This document shows positions 11,355-23,585 of a stretch of DNA of 64,000 bases, piece after piece. A program made the position numbers and the translations under genes. Position 1 is the stretch's first letter. Each line of letters opens with the position of its first letter. The notes beneath the pieces were generated by a model. It was not told the origin of the DNA, made no database searches, and was given only the letters and a program-made list of their open reading frames with translations. The stretch is from Ochromonas danica (taxonomy: Eukaryota; Sar; Chrysophyceae; Chromulinales; Chromulinaceae): the NCBI GenBank assembly GCA_015146655.1, contig VKHL01000003.1, forward strand, positions 372,001-436,000, given 5' to 3'.

Positions 11355-11826
11355 TTTAATTTTTTTTCTTCTATTAAATTAAATTTAATCTTATTGATCA
11401 AGAATTAAGCTATTGAGAGAGAGAAAGAGTTAGTATTCCTAAAAAGACCAAAACGAGATTTGTCCTTTGTTCTTCTTCGTTAAGATATGATGTGATGCCT
11501 TCCCTCCTGAGAGGCCCAGCTTCGAACCAGCACAACAAGAGAATTATTATTACAATGCGAGTGAATATTAGTGAAGTTAATGCCTGAATTGTGAAGTTAA
11601 AGTGAACGTCTGTGTTGGCCGGTACAGTGGTGAGTGAGTGAGTGCTTCGTCCACATCATCATCACTCACTCATCCACCCCGCTCTCCACTTTCTTTCCTA
11701 TCGTGGATGGACAAGAAAAAGATCCTAACGATCAGATTTAAATCGTCAGATCTTTAGTCGTCTCTCTCTCTCTCTCTACTTACTACTTTTTCTACCTATT
11801 CTCTCTTCTCTATTGTTTTTGAAAAG
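11355..11826. promoter_or_regulatory. divergent promoter region, Rab / hydroxylase
   Basis: 472 bp between opposite start codons. A CT-rich tract (11757-11820) lies directly before the hydroxylase ATG, a likely initiator or 5' UTR signal. AT-rich sequence precedes the Rab start. No AACGCGTT element here. Confidence 0.4.
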
Positions 11827-12624
11827 ATGTCAACTTTCTCTGTTGAAGATTGGGACTTTGCTAACTGGTCTTATGCTATCCTCCCTGGATTCTGTGTGGC
11901 CATTGTCTTAGGCATGGATCTACTTGCTTATATTGTTCCTCTTATCTTTGGTCTTTTCTGTACTAAGAAAATTCCTGTCATGGGTAAGCATTGGGATAAC
12001 TTTGATGGTCGTGATAACCTTTATATTGCTATCAACAAGATCATGACTGCCTTCTTTGTCTATCATATCATTTGGGTATGTTACTATACTCCTACAATCA
12101 AGTGGAAGCTTGCTGAAGTTACCTTGGCCAATACTTTGGGATCATTAGTCTTGTTCTATGTATTCTATGACTTCTTCTATGCTAACTTCCATCTTATCTT
12201 ACACTTTAAATCAATCTATGGTCTTATTCATAAGCATCATCATCGACAACAAGCTCCTACAAGAGGTAACTTAGATGCCATTAATGTGCATCCTTTTGAG
12301 TTCTTTGTAGGAGAGTATTTACATTTGGTGACTGCTTGGGTTATCCCTTGCCATGTTTATACCGTCGCTTTCTTTGTGGTCTTTGGAGGTGTACTTGCTT
12401 CTTTGAATCATACTAGATTTGATATAGTCATTCCCGGATTATACAGTGTGGCTGTTCATGATCTTCACCATCGCAAGCCAGACTGTAATTATGGTCAATA
12501 CATCATGTTGTGGGATTGGCTGGAAGGTTCTTATCTGCCATATACTCCCAAGAACCCTCCTGGTTCTGAGGTAGATCTTGATGATGATGAAGATAGTAAT
12601 AAAGATTGTAAAAAGCAAAAGTAA
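11827..12624 (+). CDS. fatty acid hydroxylase / sterol desaturase family membrane protein
   Basis: Single exon, 265 residues. Several hydrophobic segments flank the di-iron histidine boxes: HLILH (HX3H), HKHHH (HX2HH) and HDLHH (HX2HH). NVHPFEFFVGEY is the usual segment after the second box. This superfamily uses two irons and oxygen to hydroxylate or desaturate lipids in the ER membrane. The substrate (sterol, sphingoid base or fatty acyl chain) cannot be told from the sequence. A charged, Asp-rich and Lys-rich tail (CKKQK) may act in ER retention. Confidence 0.87.
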   Translation: MSTFSVEDWDFANWSYAILPGFCVAIVLGMDLLAYIVPLIFGLFCTKKIPVMGKHWDNFDGRDNLYIAINKIMTAFFVYHIIWVCYYTPTIKWKLAEVTLANTLGSLVLFYVFYDFFYANFHLILHFKSIYGLIHKHHHRQQAPTRGNLDAINVHPFEFFVGEYLHLVTAWVIPCHVYTVAFFVVFGGVLASLNHTRFDIVIPGLYSVAVHDLHHRKPDCNYGQYIMLWDWLEGSYLPYTPKNPPGSEVDLDDDEDSNKDCKKQK

Positions 12625-12991
12625 CCTTGTTCATAGATTGTAGACTCTGCTATAGCATTATTATATTTGGGTTGTCTTGTAATACTAGTATCCTCTACTG
12701 CCTGATAAGATTAATAACTTCAATGGTGTAAGATATGTGCCCCCTCCCCCCCAAAAAATCACACTGTTTCTTTTTACTAACTGTTTTCGAGAGTAGGAAA
12801 TAGGAAATTCGACAATGTTTCATATCCTTTCTTGTTTTGTGTTGTTGATGAAAAAATGAAAAATGTTAAGTTAGCTTAGTTAAGTTAACATGATCCACCA
12901 ATTCCCAGCACAACAACAACAACCAAAAACAACAACAACAAGTTCTTTAGCTCCGCCTTCAGTCGGAAGTAACATTGAACTGTGTTAGATC
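12625..12991. other. intergenic, hydroxylase to ALG7
   Basis: Short gap between tandem plus-strand genes. An 18-mer, AGCTTAGTTAAGTTAACA, at 12873-12890 recurs exactly at 46282-46299. CAA repeats lie at 12911-12940, before the ALG7 start. Confidence 0.5.
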
Positions 12992-14260
12992 ATGGGATAT
13001 TTAGAAGTGGTTTTAGGATTATTACCATTGATTCCTGGATGTGCATGTCTCGTGTTTATTCAAGATAAATGGTCTCAATTAGCCATTGTTAGTGCTATGA
13101 TAATCTCTGTGGTAGGATATCTGATCACTTCTTGGCTTATCCCTGTATTTGCTGAATATACACTACGAAGAGGAATAGCAGGCAAGGATTTAGGTAAGAA
13201 AGGTACAGTAGATGAGAATAAGAGTATTCCTGAGGCTCTGGGAGTTGTCACTGGTATAGTCTATCTAGTCTGTACTATCCTCTCTCAACTATTCTTTGCT
13301 GAAAACTTAAGTCAGAAAGTTGCTTTTAATTCAGCCTTATTCTCAGTTTGCTTTATGATTTTATTGGGATTTATGGATGATGTATTGGATTTGAAGTGGA
13401 GGTACAAACTTATCCTACCCACAGTGGCGAGTATGCCCCTTTTGATGACTTACACTGGTAGTACAGCTATGCATCTACCCCGTACATTAGCTTCGTTCTT
13501 TATGTCTCAAGGAGAGTTGACCCCCTTTGGTCAAGTAGTGAATATCTTTGCTACTGTAGATACCAAGTCACAAGGGGAGATCATTGAATTAGGTGGTCTA
13601 TTTATGGTCTTTATGGGATTACAGGCAGTATTTTGTACTAATTCCATTAATATCCTTGCTGGTATAAATGGTGTTGAAGCTGGTCAAGCTTATATCATTG
13701 GAGCAAGTGTTTTCTTCTTTAAAATGTTTGATATTGCTCGACAAAAAACTGCAGCAGGGGAAAATGAATTGTTAGCAATCTTTCTTATTCTACCCTTCAT
13801 AGGAGTTTGTTTAGGATTGTTGAAGTATAATTGGTATCCTTCTTCTGTTTTTGTTGGTGATACCTTTTGTTATTTCGCTGGGATGACATTTGCTGTGGTG
13901 GGTATCCATGGGCATTTCAGCAAAACTCTACTTCTGTTGTTTATTCCTCAGATTATCAACTTTCTTTACTCTCTACCTCAACTGTTTAAGTTGGTGGAGT
14001 GTCCTCGTCATCGATTGCCTACCTTTGATGCAAAGACAGGCTTGCTCAATTGCTCCACTTTTCCCTGCCGGGCTGATCAATTTAAGTTGCTAAAGCTAAA
14101 GTTTGATGATGAAAGATGCCCGAATATGACAATTCTCAACTTGATTCTGCGCATCTGTGGACCCATGCATGAAAAGACACTATGTGTGGTCTTCCTGAGC
14201 ATTCAGATAGTGTTTAGTGTTTTAGCTGTCTATATTAGATACAATATACTGGAGGACTGA
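12992..14260 (+). CDS. ALG7: UDP-GlcNAc:dolichyl-phosphate GlcNAc-1-phosphotransferase (ALG7/DPAGT1)
   Basis: Intronless, 422 residues, about ten hydrophobic segments. It shows the hallmark motifs of the eukaryotic enzyme: GFMDDVLDLKWRYK (Mg/substrate-binding aspartates), NSINILAGINGVE, VGDTFCYFAGM and the cytosolic PRHRLP loop. ALG7 makes GlcNAc-PP-dolichol, the first committed step of N-glycan precursor assembly on the ER membrane, and is the target of tunicamycin in other organisms. DPM2, in the same dolichol pathway, lies 11 kb away. Start chosen at the only ATG in register with the first membrane segment. Confidence 0.95.
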   Translation: MGYLEVVLGLLPLIPGCACLVFIQDKWSQLAIVSAMIISVVGYLITSWLIPVFAEYTLRRGIAGKDLGKKGTVDENKSIPEALGVVTGIVYLVCTILSQLFFAENLSQKVAFNSALFSVCFMILLGFMDDVLDLKWRYKLILPTVASMPLLMTYTGSTAMHLPRTLASFFMSQGELTPFGQVVNIFATVDTKSQGEIIELGGLFMVFMGLQAVFCTNSINILAGINGVEAGQAYIIGASVFFFKMFDIARQKTAAGENELLAIFLILPFIGVCLGLLKYNWYPSSVFVGDTFCYFAGMTFAVVGIHGHFSKTLLLLFIPQIINFLYSLPQLFKLVECPRHRLPTFDAKTGLLNCSTFPCRADQFKLLKLKFDDERCPNMTILNLILRICGPMHEKTLCVVFLSIQIVFSVLAVYIRYNILED

Positions 14261-14839
14261 TTGTGCTTGGGAGACTTAACAGCAAGATATCTAAATAGTC
14301 TGAGATAATTATGTGCTGTTTGTCTTGGAAAGTTCGATTGACTTGATTAGTTGATTATATTCTATTGTTGAGTTGAGAGAGGACTTGCAAATCTAATGAT
14401 AGTTTGTTTATAATCAAAATGGGACTGGTAGGTTCTCTCTTTCGACTTTGACCTTTTTTATATTACCACAATTATAGACCTAAATGACCACAATTATAGA
14501 CAGAAATTCAAAAATCTTCAGGGTTTCAGGGTTTTCGGATTTTAGTAGTCCTCTCAGTCTTCCTGCTGGTGCTGCTGTGTGGCGGTTGCTTCCGGTACGT
14601 GTGTGAGAGAGTGAGGGTGTGAGTGCTGCTGAGTGAGTGTGAGTGGGCACTTGGTGAGTGGGTGCGGAGAGAGCATCAGGCGGGGCGTTGTTCGTCTTCT
14701 TCTGCTGGGCTGGGCTGTCTTTCTCTTGGGATGGTGTCAGATTTTTCCTCCATCCTTCTTCTATTCGATCATTTTTGTTTGAGATAGGATAAGTTTGGAG
14801 AAGAAATAATCTCATATATATTTCCCCATATTCTGAGAA
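14261..14839. other. intergenic, ALG7 to cyclin
   Basis: 3' region of ALG7 and upstream region of the cyclin. An exact duplication of an ACCACAATTATAGAC-like unit lies at 14465-14500. A minus-strand open frame here (14480-14815) has no protein-like features. Confidence 0.45.
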
Positions 14840-15047
14840 ATGTCGTTTCCTCAGGATTGGATCTTTCCTAAAGCTTTCATTGATGAACTAGATGCTACCG
14901 AGTTAATCAATAATGTTCCAGGAAGGAGGAAAAATTTAATTAGTAGAACTATTTGGCTTATGGAGGATATTACTAAAACTTTAAAGTAATTATCAGCTGT
15001 ATCAATGAATCAAATCATCCGTTTCTTATTATTGTTTCGATGATGTT

Positions 15048-15095
<48 letters not shown>

Positions 15096-16700
15096 GTTTT
15101 AATGGCACAGTCTTGATCGTAAAGTGATGACTACAGCAGCAGTCTACTTCCATCGCTTTTATATGTTTCACAGTTTTAATGATCAAGATCGATTGGTAAG
15201 AGTAGTGGTGTTTAATGTATTAATCACACCTTTTCCCATCCAATTGTATTAACTCTCTCTTTCTCTCTCTCTCTGGACCATCTCTATCCTATTCCCCACA
15301 TGTCCTGTCCCACATAACTTAATAGCCGGTAGCTGTTGCTTGTCTCTTCCTTGCATCAAAAGTGGAAGAAAAACCTCTCAAGATTCGTGATATTGTTGCT
15401 GGCTTTCATAGTGTTTACAATCGTAAACCTATCGATCCTGTAAGCAATACTGTTGTTATTATCATGATGATGATGATAGTGTACATTATCTGACAACCCA
15501 CCCACCTACCTACCCACCTATCATCTCATAGGATTTTCAAAAGAAAGTGCTATTATGCGAGAGAATTCTTCTCAACACATTAGCCTTTGAACTCAATGTC
15601 GCGCATCCCTTGTTGGTTTGTGGGAATAAATTAAAAGAACTTCGTGGTAAGTAATACTATAGTATTATCCTTCCGTGCATTTATGTCTCTTACTGTTGTT
15701 GTTCTTCTTGTTCTTCTATAGGTTATGCTTCTGATGAAAACAATAAAGCTATTTATCAATCAGCAGTTAACTTCATCAATGATAGGTGAGAAGAGTGCAT
15801 TGAATTATCTTCTTTGCTCTCCTCTTCTTTGATTTGTTTTACGGTGGCTACTGTTACTGTTCCCTCTCCTCAGCTATCGATCCACGCTGTGTCTACAGTT
15901 TTCTTCCACTGAGATTGGCATGTCTCTACTATTCTTAGCAACAGTTCAGGTGGGTGTGAAGCCAGTTGCCCCTCAAAGCGGACGTGCACCTGCTGGTGAG
16001 GTCTCTTGGTTAGAGTTACTGTCAAAGGAAGTTGATGAAGAGACTATCCGCAGTACGTGGTCATTGCTAGTTTGCATTGCATAAATCATCCTTCCAAGCA
16101 TACCTAATTTAGGTTTGCTTTGTGTGTGTATTTTCAGATGTCTGTTTACAGATTCTGGATTTCTATGGAAGTGAAGCTTTTATGATGCAACCCAAAGACT
16201 TAGATTCTCTTCGAAGGAGTACACATCACCACTTGGGTCTTCCTGAGCCAGTTGAAGCTGGAGTTCAAGAAAGCAAATCCGCTGGTGGTGGTGGTGTTGA
16301 TGGTGAAAGTTATGATCAAATGCTTGAGCAAGAGGCTGAGAAAATCCCTCGGAAAGTGACAATCGAACGATTTCTCAATTCCTCTTCACATAATGTGTCT
16401 ATGAAGGTTGATGAGGAGATTGGCCAGAGTGGTGGTGGTGAACAATCTCCTCAATCAGTAATTAGTGGTTCCTTCGCTCCTTCTTCCATAGGTCGCAGCG
16501 AGTTTACTCCTGCCACTGGTGCCTCATCTGATTATCCAGATGAGTCACCAATGCATTTCATTCCCCCTCCCCCTCCTGATACACCTAACTCTCCTAGTGG
16601 AGGATTTGCTGACCTACCAAAGATGAAAATGCGCGAACGTGCTGTGAGCATTTCTGAAGATTCTTGTTCCGGCGACTTTAAGCGCCAGCGCAGTTATTGA
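14840..16700 (+). CDS. cyclin K-like cyclin (transcriptional CDK partner), 7 exons
   Basis: Exons 14840-14985, 15111-15195, 15326-15439, 15532-15646, 15722-15785, 15874-16052 and 16138-16700 splice at GT-AG sites with matching phases into 421 residues. The first cyclin box contains the YFHRFYMFHSF helix and ACLFLASKVEE, very close to cyclin K. The second repeat contains LLFLATVQ and ends near CLQILDFYGSEAF. Cyclin K/T partner CDK12/13 or CDK9 to phosphorylate RNA polymerase II. The Ser/Pro-rich tail has PPPPPD and possible phosphosites. The first intron carries a (TTG)n tract. Cyclin T or L is possible, but the MFHSF helix favours K. Confidence 0.88.
15050..15095. repeat. (TTG)n microsatellite in cyclin intron 1
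   Basis: About 15 TTG units within the first intron of the cyclin gene, ending about 16 nt before the acceptor. Confidence 0.95.
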
Positions 16701-17794
16701 CGAAGTGAATAATAAAAAAATAAATGTTATATAAAGTACCATAAACAGGAATATATCTTTCAAAAGCTATAAAAAGAATATGTTTGATAATAGCATGATT
16801 TCGTTGGTCGAAAGCGACTGATGATATTCGTAGCAGCTTGTAGAGTCCGCCAGTTGACGGACAACAACTAACCACTAGTGAATTGTTGAATTTGAATGCA
16901 AAAAACAAACAAACAAACAAAATTATCAGGTGTGGTAAATATCTCTTCGCCACCCTGTCTGGCTCTGTATAATAAGAAAATTAATCGAGTTATGATAGAC
17001 TAATTTGACTTTCACACTTGTACCAACCATAGCAGTTAGTTCTGTTGACCAGTTCTCTCTGCCCAACTCCTCGCAGCAACAGGTCAGAGTAATCTAACAA
17101 CAAGCTGTAATTGATGTCTTCATCATACTGTAGACTGATGTGAACTATTCAGATTGGAGAATGCTGTAATAGATACTGTAGATGTTGAGAAAGAGCTAAT
17201 TGTGTAGTTTATCAGTTTCTTTCTTTAGAGCAATCTACCTTGACTACATGAAGAGAAATAATAGTCTGTACTCATTGTACTGGTACTACTACTGCTACTG
17301 TACAGTATAGCTAGCATTGAAAGTAGACTATTGAAGTTAGAAGCACACACAAAGAAGAGTAGACTACACAGCAGAGCAGGTATCAATGATGAATGCTGAC
17401 CAGCAGACCAAAGAAAGTAGACCAGCTAGCCAAGTCATATGCTACGAGAAGTGCGATACTGTATGTCAATCACTAAAAGCACGTCTAGTCAGAACCTTTC
17501 TTCCGTATATATATATCTGCTCCATCATTAACACTTTTGAAGTGACCTGACCACAGCAAGACGCCAACCATCAACCATACCATCCCCTCTCGCTGTGGAA
17601 AGAACGAAAACGAGCAAGAACAACGAATAATCTACCTCCCATAATATTCACACTGTGACTATCAATTCCATCACTAATTCAATTCACAACCAGAACCAAG
17701 CTTTTCTTTTTCTTTTTCTTTTAAAGCAGATAAGCAGGTGCATCACGAAACGATTAAAATAACGAAAAATAGCCATTTTGGCTGTTGCTATTGT
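16701..17794. other. 1.1 kb between convergent genes
   Basis: 3' regions of the cyclin and ankyrin genes. A GTAC/TAGACTA-rich stretch lies at 17150-17380. A minus-strand open frame at 16678-16953 overlaps the cyclin end and looks spurious. I see no RNA gene. Confidence 0.45.
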
Positions 17795-20244
17795 TTATTC
17801 ATTGTCTGAATCATCCAGTAACTCATCAACTTCAGCTTCGACTGGAAGCTCGGTTTCAGTCTCAGGCTCATTTGGCTGATCCATATCCAATTCTCCATCG
17901 GATCCTTCCTCTCCCCCAGCATCAGTTCCTGCAAGCACTTCTTCGCCTTCCGGGTCGTCTCCATGTTCTCGGTGGCCTGAGAGCAAGCATCCAGTTAGGA
18001 TATTAAATTCACGTACTCGAGCAGTTAAACAGGCAAAATACTGACCAGAAGAGAGAAGAGGGTGATGGTGACGCTCGGCACCGTCATGAGTCGATTCTCG
18101 CGGAGGAGGAGACAATTGAAGCCATTTCACCGCAGATACACGTTGTTTGTACCATTTGTATAAATCGACTGCAACAGACAGCATTCGACGAGCCCAAGGC
18201 CATCGGAAAGTAACTTCCGAAGAGCTGCATCGACATTGGAGGCTCTGTGTGTCAGCCCATAAACACAACGACTCCAGAAGTGATTCGGGCATGCCAAGCT
18301 CATCAACCAGATAGCTATGGAGCTAGAATTTTATGCAAATATCGATCAGAGAAAGCTAAACAAGAAATACTACAAAAAACCTACATGAGGTGAGCGAAGC
18401 AACTTCATTTGCAACTGCTTTTGGTCTTTTCCGCCCAAAATTAGAGAATCGCATAAAATTTCGTCAATGAGGATTGATATGTCATTTATAGCAGGTCCTG
18501 CAGCAAGGCGGCATCGTCGTTGTAGTTTCACCAAAGACCAATGCCAAACACGTGGCAAGGGCATGTAGTCCATTATCAAATCAAATACCCCCTCAGGCAA
18601 GCCTAAGCATTTGTAAAACAGAATTGGCCACTGCCAATCAGCAAAGTTGGGAACATGTTTTGCAGGGAAGACATTAGCGAATAGCGGTGATTGAACCGCA
18701 AATATATTGTTTGAAGAGGTTTTGCCTTTTCGATGGCACACCAAGTCCTCTAATTCTGACAACAAATGATCCGGAGATTTGCTCAAAAAAGGAAGAGAAG
18801 TTGAGCACTTGGAGAAATCTTCCAAGAGTTTAGAAGCCTCCATATATTGCTCAGCCGATGGGATCCAAGAACGGATTAAAGGCGGGGGAGATGAACTATG
18901 CGTTAGCGTTGTTATACCTTCAGGAGCTGTTGGATTCACGTGAGGATAATAGATGACAACCTTCATTGAATGCAACAGCCGTTGGACAAATCTCTCAGTG
19001 GGATTCAGTCTCAACTTATTGCGCAAATAAGCTTCACGAAGCTCACCGATTACTGAAGAGCGTCTCTGATGTTGAATTTCCTGAATACGACGAATTTGAA
19101 CTTGAGTATCCAGCCAACACAACAAGCCCGTGTGATTGCGTTTCAAAGCTGTATCTCTTGCCGTACGAGATCTTAAATCACGCATATATATCTCCGCACC
19201 CATAGAAACGAGAACTTCAGCACATTTCTCATGTCCTCTTTTACAAGCTAACATCAACGCCGTGCTTCCTTGAGCAGTTTGTTCATCCATAGCAGCACCA
19301 GCTTTAATCAGTTCGAACACGATTCCAGCATGGCCTCGTTGAGAAGCCAACATCAGTGCATTCATGCCTTCATTGTTTTTCCGATTGACATCCACTTGTG
19401 CAGCCAACAACGCTTTGGCGATATCCGCATGGCCTTCTTGACAAGCTCTCATCAAGGCAGTGGTACCTTTAATATTGGCAAAGTCTGCGAATGCTCCATG
19501 AGCAAGAAGCATTTCAACTGCAGCAAGATGTCCGAAGTGAGCAGCCTATCACCATCATCACCAAGAATAACAATAATACAATACAATACAATATTAATAT
19601 AAAATAATATAATAAATAGCCTCTAATACCACACCTACCTGAATGAGCGCAGTAGAGCCAGATATGTTAACAGCGCTAACTAAAGCACCACGATCAATCA
19701 ACATTTTCATAATCGCGACATTTCCTTTATGTGCAGCAACGGAAATGGGAGTAATACCCTTGCGATTAGGTAAATTAGGATCAGCACCACAGTTTAATAA
19801 AACTTGTACAGCACTGATTTGTTGATTCTTGATTGTATGAGTTAATAAAGTCTCATCCTATATGATTCATTAATATATCAATCAATCAACATGTCATAGC
19901 AACAACAAGGTGAGGCAAGGGAGGTTGATTAGTATTACCTCTATTAGAGTATTATTAGCAAAGTCTTCACCAGGATGGAAAGCTGTTGGATCTTCAAGAA
20001 ATTCCATTACACCTGGTGGAGGAGGTAATCTTTCATCAGGACTTGTTGCTCCTTCAGAAGAGCGTAACTCTTTTGAAAGCTCTGTAGGATTATCAGCCAT
20101 AAAGAAAATGTTACTATTGGTATTATTGTTATTACTATTGTTGTTGTTGTTACTATTGGTAGTATTGGTATCGATAGTATTGGTAGTGTTGATGATATTG
20201 GGACGAGGTTTCTTATTGGGACGATGATGATCCTCCTCAGACAT
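17795..20244 (-). CDS. ankyrin-repeat protein with conserved C-terminal domain, 4 exons
   Basis: Exons 20244-19939, 19857-19639, 19545-18385 and 18322-17795 join in phase 0 to 737 residues. The N-terminus is Asn-rich (a poly-Asn/Thr tract). About six ankyrin repeats follow (GADPNLPNRKGITPI, ISGSTALIQAAHFGH, IKGTTALMRACQEGH, NEGMNALMLASQRGH, QGSTALMLACKRGH). A long second half contains a helical segment (PEGVFDLIMDYMPLPRVW) followed by R/K-rich and W-rich helices, and an acidic tail. The repeats mediate protein binding; the C-terminal domain is not recognised. It may be a scaffold or ubiquitin-ligase adaptor (inference). Confidence 0.82.
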
Positions 20245-20471
20245 AAGACAAACGAAGAAGCAATAGACTATCCTATCCTATCCAAGCTATCCTATCCAAT
20301 CTTAACCAATCCAATCCAATCTAATCCTTCTTCTTCTTCTTCACTCTAGTAGCTAAAAAGAGGAATTAAATTGAAAATAATATCTCTTAATCTGCTAAAT
20401 TAATTATAAAATATATAAATTAAGCAGATAATTGAAATAATGAATAACAGTGTTTGTTTGTTTGTCTGTGT

Positions 20472-20509
<38 letters not shown>

Positions 20510-21053
20510 CAGGAGGAGGAGGAGTAGATGGTATCTTGACAATTAATTAATTAATTAATATTATTATAATTATTATCTCCTTCTAGGAAGAATATTCTTA
20601 AGACTTGTCTTGTTAAAGAAGAGAAGAAGGAAAGACAAGAAAATTATTATATCACAAGGGTGAAGGAGAAATTGGCAATTCAAGTCAATCCTAAAGGTTG
20701 TTGTCGTTGTTGTCGTTGTTGTTGTTGTTAATCAAGTATGACAGATGATGATCTCAGACGATCGATGCCTACAAGAGAGACTAACTTAACCAAAAAGAAA
20801 CTGAAAAACTAGAAAATGAAAAATGAAGATACTCTAGAAATAGAACCTTCTTCTTCTATTTTCAGTACGTCTGAGGTGGGGGTTTACTGTTCACTCTCAC
20901 TGACTCTGACTGAAGAAAGACAGCACCAAGCAGAGGCCAAGGCCAGCAGAGACAGAGACGAAGTGAGAAGAGAACTAATTGCGTGGGGTTGCATACTCCT
21001 TCCCATGCTTCGTAATAATAGTTGACACTGCACAGACAACAAATGATAAAAAG
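20245..21053. promoter_or_regulatory. divergent upstream region, ankyrin / hydrolase
   Basis: 809 bp between opposite starts. Contains TATCC repeats (20270-20330), a (GA)n run at 20473-20505, a TTAATTAATTAATTAA tract at about 20540-20560 and GTT repeats at about 20700-20730. No gene seen. Confidence 0.4.
20473..20505. repeat. (GA)n microsatellite
   Basis: About 16 GA units in the divergent upstream region of the ankyrin and hydrolase genes. Confidence 0.95.
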
Positions 21054-23553
21054 ATGAATAAATCATCATTTTATTATTTTATCTTGACCACTCTGTTATT
21101 TCTATTATACCATGATCATCTCTTTGTACAATGTCAAAGACAAAGCTCCAAAAAGCGTCCTACAGCTCCTTCTTCTTCTTCTTCTTCATCAGATTCCTCG
21201 TCCTCGTCCTCTTCTGACAAGGTGAGAAGAGGTGCCACTGCTAGTGCTGGTGCTGGTGGTGGTGGTGGAGGAGGAGGAGGAGCAAGTGGAGGAGGTACCA
21301 CTGCTGATTATGAAATAGACTTCCTTGGAGAGACAGACATCACTGCTCGTGACTCCTTAGTCTGTCCCCCTTTCTGTCCCCATCGCAACTACCTCACTGA
21401 GGAAGCACTGCTTCATTATTGGAATGGAGAAATGAACTTGGCCTCAGCCTGTGCTTGTCATGCTCTCAAGAAGAATTTCCAAGATCAGCTCGCTAGGGCT
21501 ATTCTCATTAGTTTGAGATCGTCTCCGATGATAGAGAAGGAAGATCTCCCTGGCCAATCTCTCCCTTTACTAAACCCTCAGCGATACACACTCTCTTGGG
21601 AGATCTTGGGACCCATTAATGTGGGTAAACTAGAACTGGATGGAGATCCAACCTTCGATTCCATGGAATTCCGCGGAAAATTCCATGGAGATTTAGGTCG
21701 CTATCTCTTAGCTATGCGAAAGAATGTCACTGTAGCAAGTGATCTTGTCCCTCATGGAGAGATTCATTGGCAAAAGGCTACCATGCAACAGAATGGTCAA
21801 GTTGATGTTCATTTCCCTATTAACTGGAATGATCTAGTACAAGGCTTATCAACGTTAGCTGTCTATGAGCTACAAGGATGGGCACGCACTACACACTACA
21901 TTGCCAAGAGTGGAGTCTATCTCATCGATTGTCAAGGCACTCATACAGTCTATCTGCATAATGATGATCAAACGCGTTTGTTCGTTGGAGATGTTTATCA
22001 TGCTCGTCAAGTGCGAGCAACTATGGAACTAAAAGCTGGTTTATTGGGTGTGCTTCTCCCTCTTCGCATTTCTCTACAAACAGCTTTTCGCTGTGAAGTA
22101 CAGCCTGCGCCCGAGGCGGTAATCGCCTACACTACCGAGGAGGTGCCGTATATCGTGGAGCTACCTACCTCATCTCCACCTGGAGGAGCAGCAGCAGGAG
22201 GAGGAGGAGGGATGGGGTATCTGCTATCAGGAGTCTTTGCTGTAAGGATCTATAATCCTTTCCCACAAGCTATCACTTTAGAATATGCAGTAGAGAAGCC
22301 CTTTGGAATAGAAGGTGATTGGATAGTACGTGAAGCAGTGGTATGGGAGGAAGAGGTAATAGAAGGTCTTGCACCACGTCACACTTCTATTGCACCAGGA
22401 CAGATCCTCTCGTTACCACTCACCCTGGTACAGACCTCCTCCTCCTCCTCCTCAGTGCCACCTCGTCTACCTTGTCGCTCAGAGAAGATCACATTCCGCC
22501 TCACTTTCCATCCTTCCAAAGGTCCCTCAAGTCAGGTGAATGTGGAGTTGGGATGTCGTCGACTAGGTCAGGCTTGGCCCTTCACCTTCGTAGACCATGA
22601 CGCCTCTGTAGCACAGGCTGCTCTTCTCTTACCTATCGAAGTAGCTAGTCCTCCTATTATAGCAGAGAAAGTTAGGAGATTGACTGAAGAGGCTTCCATT
22701 AATACTCAAGGTAGTGGAGCAGGAGGTGGAGGAGGAGGAGGAGGAGGAGAGAAGAAAGGAGGCAAAGCTCGTGGTAGTCGATCTCGAACAGCTACAGCTA
22801 CAGCTACTGCTAACAGTCCTTCTGCTACTACCCCTTCTTCTCTGAGCACTACCACCCCTTCCTCCTCCTCCTCCTCCTCCTCCTACCCCATCGCTATCTC
22901 ATTGCATGGATCAGGTATCTCTGCCTTGAGTCATGCTGAAGCACATAAAGTCATGTTACCTGGTAGTCAAGACTACACCTTTGGTCTCTTAGGGTACTAT
23001 CTACTAGCACCTAGTCGCTTTGGTGCACACAATTGGGAGAGCACAGGCTACCTCACTGCCTACTATAGCATGGTCACACTACCTCGTCTCCTGGGGAAAG
23101 CAGCACAAATCCCTGATGTAGTACTCCCAAAAGTAGATGTTGATGTAGGAGGAGGAGCAGGTGGTGGAGGAGGAGGAGGAGGGTTGGTCAGTGGACACTC
23201 TATGGGTGGTCATGGTGCTTGGCTACTTGCTACCCATCATCCAGGTGCTTTCACTTGTGTTGCTCCATTAGGTAGTTGGATAAAGAAAGAAGAGTATGGA
23301 CAAGGCAATGCCTTCTATACTTTAGATATCTCCTCCTCCTACTCCACCCCTCGTCTAAGACAGTTACTAGCCATGGGTATGGTAGAGAATCATGTTGATC
23401 AACTACTACCTAACTTACAAGGTGATATAATGGATGTCTTTCAACGTGTTGGTAGTCATGATGTCTCAACTCATCCTTGGTATAGTCGTCGTATGCATCG
23501 TCTACTACGTGCCACTACCGCCACCTCTCAAGGGGTGCGAGGAGGTGGAGGAG

Positions 23554-23585
<32 letters not shown>

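Noticed and set aside
14480-14815. 111-codon minus-strand frame between ALG7 and the cyclin
   Set aside because: Low-complexity, no domain or splice context, and it overlaps the promoter of the cyclin gene.
16678-16953. 91-codon minus-strand hydrophobic frame
   Set aside because: It overlaps the end of the cyclin coding sequence and its 3' region; AT-rich DNA explains the hydrophobic codons.
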